DNA of 64,000 bases from an uncultured Alphaproteobacteria bacterium (GCA_934271465.1 CAKQRQ010000007.1:21794-85793), one strand, 5' to 3'. Positions 33,692 through 43,250 are shown, numbered from the stretch's first letter. The notes: generated from the letters alone by a model not told the origin. Numbers and translations are program-made.

Positions 33692-35767
33692 TTACGCGTT
33701 TTTGGCTTTTACCTTTTCGGCAATGTCCTTCGGAACCTCAGCATAATGATCAAAGACCATTGTGAACTGAGCACGTCCCTGAGACAAAGAACGCAAGGTA
33801 TTAACATAACCAAACATGTTAGCCAACGGAACCTGTGCATCAATAACACGGGCGTTCGCACGCTGATCCATTCCGTTAACCAAACCGCGGCGTGAGTTCA
33901 AATCACCGATAATATCACCCATATATTCCTCAGGCGTAACGACTTCAACCTTCATAATCGGCTCCAAAAGCTTCGGATCTGCCTGACGCATACCTTCGCG
34001 GAAAGCAGCGCGGGCAGCAATTTCAAAGCACATAACGTTAGAGTCGACCTCGTGGTAAGCACCGTCATACAGGTTGCATTTAACACCAGTTACGGGATAT
34101 CCGGCAATAACACCGGCATCCATAGCCGAACGCAAACCTTTTTCAACACCGGGGATATATTCCTTAGGAACGTTACCGCCGACAACAGTGTTTTCAAATT
34201 CAAATCCTGTATAACCTTCAATGGGTTCAAATTTGATTTTAACCTTAGCAAACTGACCAGCACCACCGGATTGTTTCTTGTGGGTGTATTCAATATCGCA
34301 GGGTTTTGTAATCGTTTCACGGTAAGCAACTTGAGGCTCGCCGACATTGGCATCAACCTTAAATTCACGTTTCAGACGGTCAACAATAATCTCAAGGTGG
34401 AGTTCGCCCATACCTCTGATAATTGTCTGACCAGAATCAGGATCTGAAGAAACCTTGAAAGACGGATCCTCCATAGCCAGTCTGGACAAAGCCAAGCCCA
34501 TTTTTTCAACGTCGGCTTTTGTCTTTGGCTCAACAGCCAATTCAATAACCGGATCCGGAAATTCCATATTTTCCAAAACAATCGGCTTGGACTGATCACA
34601 CAAGGTATCTCCCGTTGTGGTATCTTTCAAACCGGCCAAAGCAACGATGTCGCCTGTCATGGCCTCTTTCAAGTCTTCACGTTTATTAGAATGCATCAAC
34701 AACATACGGCCGACACGCTCTTTCTTATCTTTAACCGAGTTATAGACATAACTTCCAGTTGTCATAACACCCGAATAAATACGTGTAAAGGTCAAAGATC
34801 CGACAAACGGGTCGTTCATAATCTTGAAAGCTAACGCAGCCAAAGGCTGTGCATCATCAGGATGACGAACTTCTTCAGCACCTGTATCAGGGTTAACACC
34901 TTTAATGGACGGAATATCCAACGGAGAAGGCAGATAATCAACAACCGCATCCAACAAAGGCTGAACACCCTTATTTTTGAACGCTGTTCCACAGAAAACC
35001 GGAACAAAGTTCTGAGCGATTGTGCCCTTACGAATACATTTCTTCAATGTTTCAGCGGAAACCTCTTTGCCCTCCAGATAGTCTTCCATAGCCTGTTCAT
35101 CTTCTTCAACGGCCATTTCAACCAACTGATGATGATATTCTTCAGCTTTTTCTTTCAAATCAGCCGGAATTTCTTTAATCTCAATCGGTGAATCTGCCGT
35201 ATCGCCGGTATAAACGATAGCATTCATATTCAGCAAATCGACAACACCTCTGAAGTCAGCTTCGGCACCGATAGGCAACTGCATCGCCAAGGGTTTAGCC
35301 CCCAAGCGGTCAACAATCATATCCAAACAGCGGTAGAAGTTAGCGCCGATACGATCCATCTTGTTGCAGAAGCAAATTCTGGGAACACCGTATTTGTCAG
35401 CTTGTCTCCAAACTGTTTCGGACTGCGGTTCAACCCCAGCAACCGAATCAAAAACGGTAATGGCACCATCCAAAACACGGAGCGAACGCTCAACTTCGAC
35501 TGTAAAGTCAACGTGGCCGGGGGTGTCAATCAAGTTGATTCTGTGGCCCTTCCAGAAGCAGGTTGTAGCAGCAGAGGTAATTGTAATACCGCGCTCTTGT
35601 TCCTGTTCCATCCAGTCCATGGTGGCGGCACCTTCGTGCACTTCACCAATTTTATGTGTCTGGCCTGTATAGTAAAGGATACGCTCACTGGTGGTGGTTT
35701 TACCAGCATCAATGTGCGCCATAATACCGATATTTCTATACATTTCCAATTTATGCGAACGAGCCAT
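33692..35767 (-). CDS. fusA: Elongation factor G
   Basis: 691 residues. GTPase domain with AHIDAGKTTTSERILYYTG, DTPGHVDFTVEVERSLRVLDG and CNKMDR; domains II-V follow. Translocates tRNAs and mRNA on the ribosome. Length and order after rpsG are standard. Confidence 0.98.
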   Translation of the reverse strand: MARSHKLEMYRNIGIMAHIDAGKTTTSERILYYTGQTHKIGEVHEGAATMDWMEQEQERGITITSAATTCFWKGHRINLIDTPGHVDFTVEVERSLRVLDGAITVFDSVAGVEPQSETVWRQADKYGVPRICFCNKMDRIGANFYRCLDMIVDRLGAKPLAMQLPIGAEADFRGVVDLLNMNAIVYTGDTADSPIEIKEIPADLKEKAEEYHHQLVEMAVEEDEQAMEDYLEGKEVSAETLKKCIRKGTIAQNFVPVFCGTAFKNKGVQPLLDAVVDYLPSPLDIPSIKGVNPDTGAEEVRHPDDAQPLAALAFKIMNDPFVGSLTFTRIYSGVMTTGSYVYNSVKDKKERVGRMLLMHSNKREDLKEAMTGDIVALAGLKDTTTGDTLCDQSKPIVLENMEFPDPVIELAVEPKTKADVEKMGLALSRLAMEDPSFKVSSDPDSGQTIIRGMGELHLEIIVDRLKREFKVDANVGEPQVAYRETITKPCDIEYTHKKQSGGAGQFAKVKIKFEPIEGYTGFEFENTVVGGNVPKEYIPGVEKGLRSAMDAGVIAGYPVTGVKCNLYDGAYHEVDSNVMCFEIAARAAFREGMRQADPKLLEPIMKVEVVTPEEYMGDIIGDLNSRRGLVNGMDQRANARVIDAQVPLANMFGYVNTLRSLSQGRAQFTMVFDHYAEVPKDIAEKVKAKNA

Positions 35768-35791
35768 TATATTTTCCTATACTATATCGGG

Positions 35792-36262
35792 TTAAAATTT
35801 ATAGTGAGAGAAAGCCTTGTTGGCTTCAGCCATTCTGTGAGTATCCTCACGTTTCTTAACGGCAGAACCTTTGTTAGACAAAGCATCTAACAATTCATTG
35901 GCAAGTCTTTCGGTCATTGTCGATTCGGAACGCTTTTGAGCGGCTTCAATAATCCAACGAATGGCTAAAGCCTGACGACGTTCAGGTCTAACCTCCATAG
36001 GAACTTGATATGTCGCACCACCGACGCGGCGGGACTTAACCTCAACCAACGGCTTAACGTTTTCCAATGCATCGGCAAATACCTTCAAAGCATCCTGTTT
36101 CGACTTGGAAGCCAAAATTTCAAAAGCCGAATAAACGATTTTCTCGGCAACGGCTTTCTTACCGTCTTCCATAATGTTATTAATAAATTTAGCAACTACC
36201 TTATCGCCGTATTTGGCATCAGGCAGCACGAGTCTTTTTTCTGCTCTATGACGACGTGACAT
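35792..36262 (-). CDS. rpsG: 30S ribosomal protein S7
   Basis: 156 residues from the ATG at 36262 (a TTG two codons upstream is ignored); AAGGAG ribosome-binding site. Conserved start MSRRHRAEKR and the VGGATYQVPMEV motif. Binds 16S rRNA and may repress its own operon, as known in E. coli. Confidence 0.97.
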   Translation of the reverse strand: MSRRHRAEKRLVLPDAKYGDKVVAKFINNIMEDGKKAVAEKIVYSAFEILASKSKQDALKVFADALENVKPLVEVKSRRVGGATYQVPMEVRPERRQALAIRWIIEAAQKRSESTMTERLANELLDALSNKGSAVKKREDTHRMAEANKAFSHYKF

Positions 36263-36274
36263 TATCAAATCTCC

Positions 36275-36646
36275 TTATTTAGGTCTCTTCGCGCCGTATA
36301 AAGAACGACGTTGACGACGTTTAGACACACCTTGAGTATCCAAGGTTCCACGAATGATATGATAACGAACACCAGGCAAGTCTTTGACACGGCCTCCTCT
36401 AATCAGCACCACTGAGTGTTCTTGCAAGTTATGACCTTCACCAGGGATATAGCTGATTACTTCAAAGCCGTTGGTCAGGCGAACACGCGCAACTTTACGT
36501 AAAGCTGAGTTAGGTTTTTTAGGGGTTGTTGTATAAACCCTTGTGCAAACACCTCTCTTTTGCGGGCAAGCCTTCAAAGCCGGAACTTTGTTTCTCTTGA
36601 CTTTGGGTGTTCGTGATTTACGAATTAACTGATTAATTGTAGGCAT
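36275..36646 (-). CDS. rpsL: 30S ribosomal protein S12
   Basis: 123 residues from the ATG at 36646, the family start MPTINQLIRK; an extension of 30 codons upstream is not used. The decoding-site loop PKKPNSALRKV is present, with Lys at the position of streptomycin-resistance substitutions, i.e. the sensitive form. Heads rpsL-rpsG-fusA-tuf; it is not linked to rpoBC here. Confidence 0.97.
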   Translation of the reverse strand: MPTINQLIRKSRTPKVKRNKVPALKACPQKRGVCTRVYTTTPKKPNSALRKVARVRLTNGFEVISYIPGEGHNLQEHSVVLIRGGRVKDLPGVRYHIIRGTLDTQGVSKRRQRRSLYGAKRPK

Positions 36647-36801
36647 CACAAATTTCCTTAAAGTATTAGTTATTAACAAAAAACTCACAAAAATGCGATT
36701 CCTCGCCTTTTTTGAGTCTCGGAAATATAGATTCATAAAAAGATTTAGTCAAGCGCTTTTTTTCAAAGAAATTAAAGAAAGAAAAACAAAGGCCGAATAA
36801 T

Positions 36802-37617
36802 CTATTTCAAATTTTTTATCTGAACTTTCAATGTTATCCGATGCGTCTCGTGAGGAAGCAAACAGACAGCAAAATCTCCGACATTGGAAGGCTCTACACA
36901 AACAAAAGTTTTATACTGTCCTTCGCTCATTTCAGCCAAATCTTTAGCCGGATTCCAAACAACAGTTGTTTGCGAGCCGTTCTTTTCCAGCGTAATAATC
37001 CGCTCATATCCTTTATCGACAATCTCTATCGGATTAGTCTGATCCATAAAAACAGAATCAAATTCCCCGCGGATTGCTAACTCACCATCCAAAGTATATG
37101 TCTGGCCGTCCAGCGAATTTTTGTAGCAATGCCCTTTCAAGCCTTTTATAAGAATATTATTAATGGAGCTGATATTAAAATAACAATGCAGCGCCTCGCT
37201 AAAACTAAAAGGCTCATCGCCGTTATTCGTCGTTTCAAGAGTATATTCCAATTTATCGGTCATTTTAATCAACAAACGCGCTGTTGCATCAAGTTTATAT
37301 TTTTCATTAGGAATCAAAATAAATTCAGCTTCTGCTTTCTGTGCATCGGCTACCGTTTTTATTACTCGCCAATCAGAAGTGCGGGCAACCCCATGCCGAG
37401 GTAAATGATTATTCAAATCTTCTGTGGCAAACCTCGGCCAACAGATAGGTATTCCGCCGCGAATAGCTTGAGCATGATCAAATTTATTCAAATCCCCGAC
37501 CCAAAAGATATCTTGATCAGTCCCTTTGGGACGATACGAAACCAATGTTGCTCCGAACAAAGCTATTTTACACTCGGCCACACCGTTAGTTAAACAAACA
37601 AAATCTCTGTCAGTCAT
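36802..37617 (-). CDS. D-hexose-6-phosphate mutarotase (YeaD-like aldose epimerase)
   Basis: 271 residues, galactose-mutarotase-like fold. GGIPICWPRFATEDLNNHLPRHGVART is the conserved active-site part (arginine and His), EALHCYFNISS carries the second His, and VCVEPSNVGDF the catalytic Glu. Interconverts alpha and beta anomers of hexose-6-phosphates. Monocistronic. Confidence 0.9.
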   Translation of the reverse strand: MTDRDFVCLTNGVAECKIALFGATLVSYRPKGTDQDIFWVGDLNKFDHAQAIRGGIPICWPRFATEDLNNHLPRHGVARTSDWRVIKTVADAQKAEAEFILIPNEKYKLDATARLLIKMTDKLEYTLETTNNGDEPFSFSEALHCYFNISSINNILIKGLKGHCYKNSLDGQTYTLDGELAIRGEFDSVFMDQTNPIEIVDKGYERIITLEKNGSQTTVVWNPAKDLAEMSEGQYKTFVCVEPSNVGDFAVCLLPHETHRITLKVQIKNLK

Positions 37618-37705
37618 ATCTCTGATATCCTTTTCCTCTTAGATTAAGAAGTTTACATCCGTCTGACGCTTTTCGCATCATTATTTATGCTTTTTGCACA
37701 AATCG

Positions 37706-37734
37706 AAAGCCGCCTCTATTTAAAAGGCGGCTTT
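37706..37734. terminator. Hairpin after the NUDIX-like remnant and before the mutarotase
   Basis: Stem AAAGCCGCCT / AGGCGGCTTT with a 9-nt loop. Only short T stretches on either side, so the terminator call is moderate. Confidence 0.55.
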
Positions 37735-37753
37735 AGACTCATTTGTAACAAAG

Positions 37754-37921
37754 TTAAACCAACTCTGTTTTCTCTTTCACATGACCATTTTCATCATAGA
37801 CATAGCGTCTCCTGACATACTTTCCCGCCAAAATCTCAGGTAAAAAATCTCTGTCAGCATCGCGCATTTCGGCATACGGAATCTGATTTTCACCCTGCCA
37901 AAAATAAAATTTTTTAAACAA
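37754..37921 (-). pseudogene. Remnant resembling the C-terminus of a NUDIX (8-oxo-dGTP diphosphatase-like) hydrolase
   Basis: A short frame reads FWQGENQIPYAEMRDAD, then DRDFLPEILAGKYVRRRYVYDE to a stop at 37754. The pattern (W/L-P, aromatic, acidic pair, FLP, AGK, R-Y-V-Y-D) resembles the last 45-50 residues of MutT/MTH1-type NUDIX proteins. No NUDIX box or upstream part is present; directly upstream is the stop codon of the LysR gene in the same frame. The only start is a TTG at 37921 without a clear ribosome-binding site. It may be a degraded gene or a very small protein of its own. Confidence 0.4.
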
Positions 37922-37924
37922 AGA

Positions 37925-38809
37925 CTAAAGTCTGTCAATCAAGGATTTATAATAATCAATAACAACCCTTACTCTTGGAATATCCTTAACCGAGCGATGT
38001 GCAAGCAGATACAAAGTCATTTTCACATCGGTCTTAATGTTATCCAAGCAAACAAGCCCCAAATTATCTTTTGCAAAAGTCATCGGCATTACTCCGACAC
38101 CACCGCCTCCGATAATAACATCATTAATAACAAAACTGCTGTTTGAAATAAATGGTTCCCTCGAGGCGTGTTTCAAAGCCGTTTCTATCCTTGCTTGATA
38201 GCGATCATTCCGACGAAAAACCAATCTGTGATTTTCAAACAAATCTTTCAAACTTTGAGGATACGGATTATGTTTCAAATACTCCGATGAAGCAAAATAG
38301 CCGCAAGGAACATCTTTTTGCGCCAAGATAACCAAATCATCTCCCTTAGGCAAACGATCATAACACAAACAAATATCATAAGCCATTGAGTTCATATCTG
38401 GAATTTCATCAAAGACATCTACCTTCAAGGCAATATCTTTATATTTAGCAAAAAATTTATCGACATCTTTGGTATAAACATTTGTTCTGACATTACGACC
38501 GTAAACGACTTTAACCTCGCCTTTGGCGCTTTTATTTACCTCAGAGAGCTCTTTTGTCTTTTCAAGCAACCCTTTAACTTGATTAACAATATCAACAACC
38601 TTATCCCCGTAAAACGTCAAAGTGCATTTTCTGTTCGTAATAGACAAGAGTTTCAAGCCTAAATCTTTTTCAAGCTCAGCCAAATATTTATTAAAAGTAT
38701 CAATTGAAATATTCCAATTCTTAGCAGCCTTTAATTTTCCGCCGCTTTCTTTAACAGTTTGCAGCATCATCATACTGCCAAGCATCGTCCAGTCTTTCTT
38801 AGAAAGCAT
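37925..38809 (-). CDS. LysR-family transcriptional regulator
   Basis: 294 residues. N-terminal winged helix-turn-helix (about 10-65: GGKLKAAKNWNISIDTFNKYLAELEKDLGLKLL) and a LysR substrate-binding domain from about 95. The helix-turn-helix is somewhat divergent from the LysR consensus. No target is obvious: neighbours are the NUDIX remnant and groEL, both on the same strand. Confidence 0.85.
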   Translation of the reverse strand: MLSKKDWTMLGSMMMLQTVKESGGKLKAAKNWNISIDTFNKYLAELEKDLGLKLLSITNRKCTLTFYGDKVVDIVNQVKGLLEKTKELSEVNKSAKGEVKVVYGRNVRTNVYTKDVDKFFAKYKDIALKVDVFDEIPDMNSMAYDICLCYDRLPKGDDLVILAQKDVPCGYFASSEYLKHNPYPQSLKDLFENHRLVFRRNDRYQARIETALKHASREPFISNSSFVINDVIIGGGGVGVMPMTFAKDNLGLVCLDNIKTDVKMTLYLLAHRSVKDIPRVRVVIDYYKSLIDRL

Positions 38810-38930
38810 GATAAGATATCCTTAAAGAAGTAACCTTAGATGTGTCTAATATATCTCTAAAAGAATCAAAATGCAACATTTATTTCTGGTTGCACAAAAA
38901 AAGAAAAAACAACCGGAAAATTGTTAACAA

Positions 38931-38957
38931 AAAGAGGGGAGGCAAAAACCTCCCCTT
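38931..38957 (-). terminator. Terminator of groES-groEL
   Basis: Stem GGGGAGG / CCTCCCC with CAAAAA loop, followed by CTCTTTTTG on the minus strand. Confidence 0.88.
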
Positions 38958-38977
38958 CAAATAGGATAACCTTACGG

Positions 38978-40630
38978 TTAGAAGCCCATACCGCCCATTC
39001 CGGCAGCACCGGCACCGCCATGTCCGCCGCAGCCGCAATTACATTCTTTTTGCGGTGCTTCGGCAACCATAGCTTCCGTCGTTACAACCAATCCGGCAAC
39101 AGAAGCCGCATCTTGCAAAGCCGTTCTGACAACTTTGGTCGGGTCAATAATACCGGCTTTAATCATGTCGACATATTCGCCTTTTTGAGCATTATAACCA
39201 AAGTTGGTATCATTGCCTTCCAAAAGTTTTCCGACAACTAATGCCCCGTCAACTCCTGCATTTTCGGAAATTTGACGAATAGGAGCCTGCAAAGCTCTGC
39301 GAATAATATCAATACCAACTTTTTGGTCTTGATTTGCCGGCTCCAATTTATCCAAAGCCTTTGTAGCATACAACAAAGCGCACCCACCGCCGGCAACAAC
39401 GCCCTCTTTAACGGCAGCCCGTGTAGCATGCAAAGCGTCATCTATACGGTCTTTTTTCTCCTTAACCTCGACTTCTGAAGCGCCGCCGACTTTGATAACA
39501 GCAACACCGCCGGACAACTTGCCCAAACGTTCCTGCAATTTTTCTCTGTCATAATCAGAAGACGTCTCTTCAATTTGTTTTTTAATCTGGTTAACACGAG
39601 CTTCAATCAAATCTTTCTCGCCATTACCATCAATAATGGTTGTGTCATCTTTAGAAATCTCAACACGTTTGGCTGTGCCTAACATATCCAAAGTAACATT
39701 TTCGAGTTTCATACCCAAATCTTCAGAAACGACCTGACCTCCTGTCAAAATGGCAATATCTTCCAAAATAGCTTTTCGTCTATCACCAAATCCAGGAGCT
39801 TTAACAGCACAAACTTTCAACCCGCCGCGCAATCTGTTGACAACCAAAGTAGCTAAAGCTTCGCCTTCAATATCTTCTGCAATGATAACCAAAGCCTTAC
39901 CTGACTGCATAACAGCTTCCAAAACCGGAATCAACGGCTGCAGGTTAGAAACTTTTTTATCATACAACAAAATATACGGCGCATCATATTCGCAAATCAT
40001 CTTGTCCGGATTTGTAACAAAATAAGGCGACAAATAACCGCGGTCAAACTGCATTCCTTCAACAACATCAAGTTCTGTTTCCAGTCCTTTGGCATCTTCA
40101 ACCGTAATTACACCTTCATTGCCGACTTTCTCCATAGCCTTTGCCAAATATTCGCCGATAGAGGTATCGCCGTTGGCAGAAATCGTGCCAACCTGAGCAA
40201 CTTCTGCCGATGTTTTAATGGTGACAGAACGTGATTTAACATCATTAACGACCGCTTCAACCGCCATATCAATGCCGCGTTTCAAATCCATCGGATTCAT
40301 TCCGGCCGCAACGGCCTTGCAGCCTTCTTTAATAATTGCCTCGGCTAAAACAGTTGCCGTTGTTGTTCCATCACCGGCTTTATCAGCTGTTTTTTGAGCA
40401 ACTTCTTTAACCAATTGAGCTCCCATATTTTCAAATTTATCAGCAAGCTCAACCTCCTTTGCAACCGAAACACCATCTTTTGTAATTTTCGGAGCACCGT
40501 AGGCTTTATCCAAAATAACATTTCTTCCTTTAGGTCCCAAAGTAACCTTGACTGTCTTTGCAAGAATTTCAACACCTTTGAGCATTTTCTCTCTGGCTGT
40601 TGTTCCGAATTCTATATTTTTTGCAACCAT
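38978..40630 (-). CDS. groL: Chaperonin GroEL
   Basis: 550 residues. N-terminal VTLGPKGRNVILDKAYGAPKITKDGV, ATP site GDGTTTATVLA, and a C-terminal GGM-like tail that here contains Cys-Gly repeats (ECNCGCGGHGG) before GMGGMGF. Folds proteins in the GroEL-GroES cage. The Cys-containing tail is unusual next to the plain GGM repeat of E. coli. Confidence 0.98.
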   Translation of the reverse strand: MVAKNIEFGTTAREKMLKGVEILAKTVKVTLGPKGRNVILDKAYGAPKITKDGVSVAKEVELADKFENMGAQLVKEVAQKTADKAGDGTTTATVLAEAIIKEGCKAVAAGMNPMDLKRGIDMAVEAVVNDVKSRSVTIKTSAEVAQVGTISANGDTSIGEYLAKAMEKVGNEGVITVEDAKGLETELDVVEGMQFDRGYLSPYFVTNPDKMICEYDAPYILLYDKKVSNLQPLIPVLEAVMQSGKALVIIAEDIEGEALATLVVNRLRGGLKVCAVKAPGFGDRRKAILEDIAILTGGQVVSEDLGMKLENVTLDMLGTAKRVEISKDDTTIIDGNGEKDLIEARVNQIKKQIEETSSDYDREKLQERLGKLSGGVAVIKVGGASEVEVKEKKDRIDDALHATRAAVKEGVVAGGGCALLYATKALDKLEPANQDQKVGIDIIRRALQAPIRQISENAGVDGALVVGKLLEGNDTNFGYNAQKGEYVDMIKAGIIDPTKVVRTALQDAASVAGLVVTTEAMVAEAPQKECNCGCGGHGGAGAAGMGGMGF

Positions 40631-40652
40631 TTCTCTTTCCTTCTATCAAAAA

Positions 40653-40943
40653 TTATTCTTCAACAATACCCAAAATATCGGCTTCTTTCATAATCAAACG
40701 CTCTTCACCGTTGAGTTTAACCTCTGTTCCTGACCACTTGCCGAACAAGACTTTATCTCCGACCTTAACTGTCATCGGAACAATTTTGCCATCTTCGGCT
40801 CTAAATCCGTCCCCGACAGCCTCAACAAGTCCCTCGGAAGGTTTTTCCTTTGCCGTATCCGGAATAATAATTCCGCCGGCCGTTTTTGTATTTTCTTCAA
40901 GTCTTTTAACTAAGACTCTATCATGTAAAGGTCTTATTTTCAT
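40653..40943 (-). CDS. groES: Co-chaperonin GroES
   Basis: 96 residues from the ATG at 40943; another ATG three codons upstream is too close to the AAGGAG ribosome-binding site. MKIRPLHDRVLVKR is the family start; the mobile loop TKTAGGIIIPDTAKEKP (about 18-34) is present. Directly upstream of groEL. Confidence 0.97.
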   Translation of the reverse strand: MKIRPLHDRVLVKRLEENTKTAGGIIIPDTAKEKPSEGLVEAVGDGFRAEDGKIVPMTVKVGDKVLFGKWSGTEVKLNGEERLIMKEADILGIVEE

Positions 40944-40981
40944 TATAGTCATACTCCTTAAGTTTATTTTTTCTAAGCCCT

Positions 40982-41010
40982 TAGTTAGTTATCAAAAAAG
41001 GCCTTGTCAA
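40982..41010 (-). promoter_or_regulatory. Promoter of groES-groEL
   Basis: TTGACA (41010-41005), 17-bp spacer, TAACTA (40987-40982), about 40 bp before groES. The CTTGACA box also fits the heat-shock sigma32 pattern of alphaproteobacteria. No CIRCE element (TTAGCACTC dyad) is present upstream. Confidence 0.55.
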
Positions 41011-41020
41011 GAGTCAGAAT

Positions 41021-41049
41021 AAAAAAATTGCCCTTATTTTAAGGGCAAT
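41021..41049 (-). terminator. Terminator of the ion-channel gene
   Basis: Stem ATTGCCCTT / AAGGGCAAT with a 5-nt loop, then TTTTTT on the minus strand. Confidence 0.88.
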
Positions 41050-41055
41050 CAAAAA

Positions 41056-41805
41056 TTATTTTTTGGCATCTTGCTTAACAATATCTATCATCTGAACAAT
41101 TGAAGAAACAATAAAGCTGGCCACCAGCAAAAATGAAAATAAAACAACACTGATAAAGAAAACCCACGCATGCGGATAAAGCATCATAACCGGCCGTGCA
41201 ATCAGCGACGCCCACCCATCCAACGTAAAGACCTGAACCAACGTAAAGGCAGCTGCGCCTAAGTTTCCGAATGCAGCAAAGGTATCCCCGAATAAATTAA
41301 CGGCTATAATCGCAAACACATAAAAGAAAACGGCAAATATAGCCAAAAACGAAACAAAAGAAGGAAGCAAAGCCAAAAACACCTGGACCAGATTATTCAT
41401 ACGAGAAAAACGATTAACATACTTCAACAGCCTAAACAGCCTGAATGTCCGCAAAACAATAAAAGCACTCATAAACGGCAGTGACGAAACAAGAACTATT
41501 ACCAAATCAAAAACATTCCAGCCGGATTTAAAAAAGGCACGTTTCAATGCTATAATCTTTAAAAACATCTCCGCCATAAAAATGCCCATAAAAACTCTGT
41601 CCAGCAAAAACAGGCCGTTATCAAAATAAAATTCCATCGTTGGCGAAGTCAACAGCCCCAAAACGACTGCATCCGCCAAAATAACGCCCATAATAAACAT
41701 ATCAAAGCTGAATCCAGTTACCAACTTAGCTAACCGACGTTGATCATCATTATAATAAAGCTGTTTAACAAATTTATCAAATGTCGAACTCTTTTTAGCA
41801 GGCAT
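41056..41805 (-). CDS. Bacterial voltage-gated sodium-channel-like protein
   Basis: 249 residues, six membrane helices as in NaChBac-type channels. S4 carries spaced arginines (RTFRLFRLLKYVNRFSR, about 119-135). The pore loop reads TLVQVFTLDGWAS (about 188-200); NaChBac has TLESWAS, so the selectivity-filter Glu is replaced by Asp-Gly here. Function in this bacterium (motility, pH or signalling) is unknown. Last gene of the minus-strand series and followed by a terminator. Confidence 0.85.
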   Translation of the reverse strand: MPAKKSSTFDKFVKQLYYNDDQRRLAKLVTGFSFDMFIMGVILADAVVLGLLTSPTMEFYFDNGLFLLDRVFMGIFMAEMFLKIIALKRAFFKSGWNVFDLVIVLVSSLPFMSAFIVLRTFRLFRLLKYVNRFSRMNNLVQVFLALLPSFVSFLAIFAVFFYVFAIIAVNLFGDTFAAFGNLGAAAFTLVQVFTLDGWASLIARPVMMLYPHAWVFFISVVLFSFLLVASFIVSSIVQMIDIVKQDAKK

Positions 41806-41846
41806 TTCTTATCTCCTCGTTCAAAAAATCCTTCAATTATTCTATC

Positions 41847-42512
41847 CTAAAAAAGCCAAAAAGCAACAATTATTCCGGACAAAGCAAGCATCGGTCCGAA
41901 GGCCAAAACACGCCGCCGCCTTAAACAGGCATACCCAATACCGAAAAACGATGAGAGGACAACAACATAAAGAAGCCCCTCCACACCCAGCCAAGCCCCG
42001 AGAGCAGCCAAAAGTTTAATATCTCCGCCGCCGAAAGCATCTTTCCGATACCAAACCATCAACAAGCTGGCCAATACCGGCAAAAAATAACCGATAAAGG
42101 CGCCCAAAGCCGCCTCATTCGGCATAACAAAACCATTTCCAATAACTGACGCCACAAAACCGATTATCAATAAAGGGACGGTCAAAATGTCAGGCAGTAA
42201 ACACGTCCTGAAATCTATTTCGGCTAAAAGAAACAAAATTAAAAAATAGGTAGAAAGGAATGACAATCCCAGACTTCCAAAATGAAGATATGCCGCTCCG
42301 ATAACAAAAGCAGTTAAGAAACCGAAACCAACCGAACGTGCAAAAAAAAGTCTGTAAAGTTTGTTCCTTCTGTAATTCTTATTTTTTTTCCCCCATCTGA
42401 AAAGCTCAACAAGCGCACCGGCAAAAGTCGCCGGCATAAATTTGGCAAAACGTCTGGCTGCATAGGGAATAAAGCCCCCGAAAACAAACGCAACAAACAA
42501 ATATCCCGTCAT
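41847..42512 (-). CDS. A24 prepilin peptidase-like protein
   Basis: 221 residues with about seven membrane segments. The two aspartates of type IV prepilin peptidases are visible: LAEIDFRTCLLPD (about residue 92-104) and DAFGGGDIKLLAALG (about 153-167). The Cys-rich N-terminal methylase domain of full PilD is absent, so it is a short form. No pilin genes lie near. Start at 42512 has no strong ribosome-binding site. Confidence 0.85.
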   Translation of the reverse strand: MTGYLFVAFVFGGFIPYAARRFAKFMPATFAGALVELFRWGKKNKNYRRNKLYRLFFARSVGFGFLTAFVIGAAYLHFGSLGLSFLSTYFLILFLLAEIDFRTCLLPDILTVPLLIIGFVASVIGNGFVMPNEAALGAFIGYFLPVLASLLMVWYRKDAFGGGDIKLLAALGAWLGVEGLLYVVVLSSFFGIGYACLRRRRVLAFGPMLALSGIIVAFWLF

Positions 42513-42533
42513 AAGAGCCCCCGATTTATGTTC

Positions 42534-43235
42534 CTAAACCCCATAAGAAAAATACTTAACACTTTGATAGACGACAATTCTCTTAACGGCCGCAAAAGTT
42601 AACTCATTATTTCCATAGACAATACGCCCATTTTCAGCAGGAAGTTTTCCATTCCGAAGCTGATACTCTCTGACATCACGCAAATTCATAACAATTCCAT
42701 TCGAAAACTGAACTTCCCACCCGTAAGTATCATATCCGACATTCACATGAATAGTCTTACATTCCTCGTCCGCAACAAATTCTCCGCTTTCAAAACCTTT
42801 GGAAATCGTAAAAACTTTATCGGCAGATGTGCCCGAATACCAACGCAGATTGCCGATATTTCCAACCGAATTATCAGAAGAAATCGGATAAACTTCCGAT
42901 GGAGATGATGTTTCAGAAGTTATATGCTCTTCCGGCAAACTCTCCTGATAAGAAAATGTTTCAGAATTATCTTCCTCAGAAGAATCAAATGTCGGATTCT
43001 CAGAATCTTCTCCCATATGATCTGTTGCCGATACCAAATAGGAATCTCCCTCGGGAAAAGCGTCTGTCTCATCAAAAGGCCTATCCTTACTCCCGCTTGC
43101 TGCCTCAGGAACAACCTCAGAATGGTTTTCTTCCGGCAGAGAAATGTTAACAGCTTCTTCCGGCGCCCCCTCTTTTGCCTCCGAAAGAATATCATCAAGC
43201 GCTAAATCTTCAAAATTTTCTGTTTCGTCAACCAT
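42534..43235 (-). CDS. Hypothetical acidic protein
   Basis: 233 residues. The first about 125 are Ser/Glu/Asp-rich and probably disordered; the last about 105 are mixed alpha/beta with NLRWYSGTSADKVFTI, HVNVGYDTYGWEVQFSNG and a VKRIVVYQSVKYFSYGV end. No signal peptide or membrane helix. I do not recognise the family. It lies 16 bp after the histidine kinase and 22 bp before the prepilin peptidase, in the same operon. Confidence 0.6.
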   Translation of the reverse strand: MVDETENFEDLALDDILSEAKEGAPEEAVNISLPEENHSEVVPEAASGSKDRPFDETDAFPEGDSYLVSATDHMGEDSENPTFDSSEEDNSETFSYQESLPEEHITSETSSPSEVYPISSDNSVGNIGNLRWYSGTSADKVFTISKGFESGEFVADEECKTIHVNVGYDTYGWEVQFSNGIVMNLRDVREYQLRNGKLPAENGRIVYGNNELTFAAVKRIVVYQSVKYFSYGV

Positions 43236-43250
43236 TTCAAATCCTCTTCT

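Noticed and set aside
40944..41020. CIRCE/HrcA operator upstream of groES
   Set aside because: No TTAGCACTC-N9-GAGTGCTAA dyad or close variant is present; only a TTGACA-type promoter is seen.
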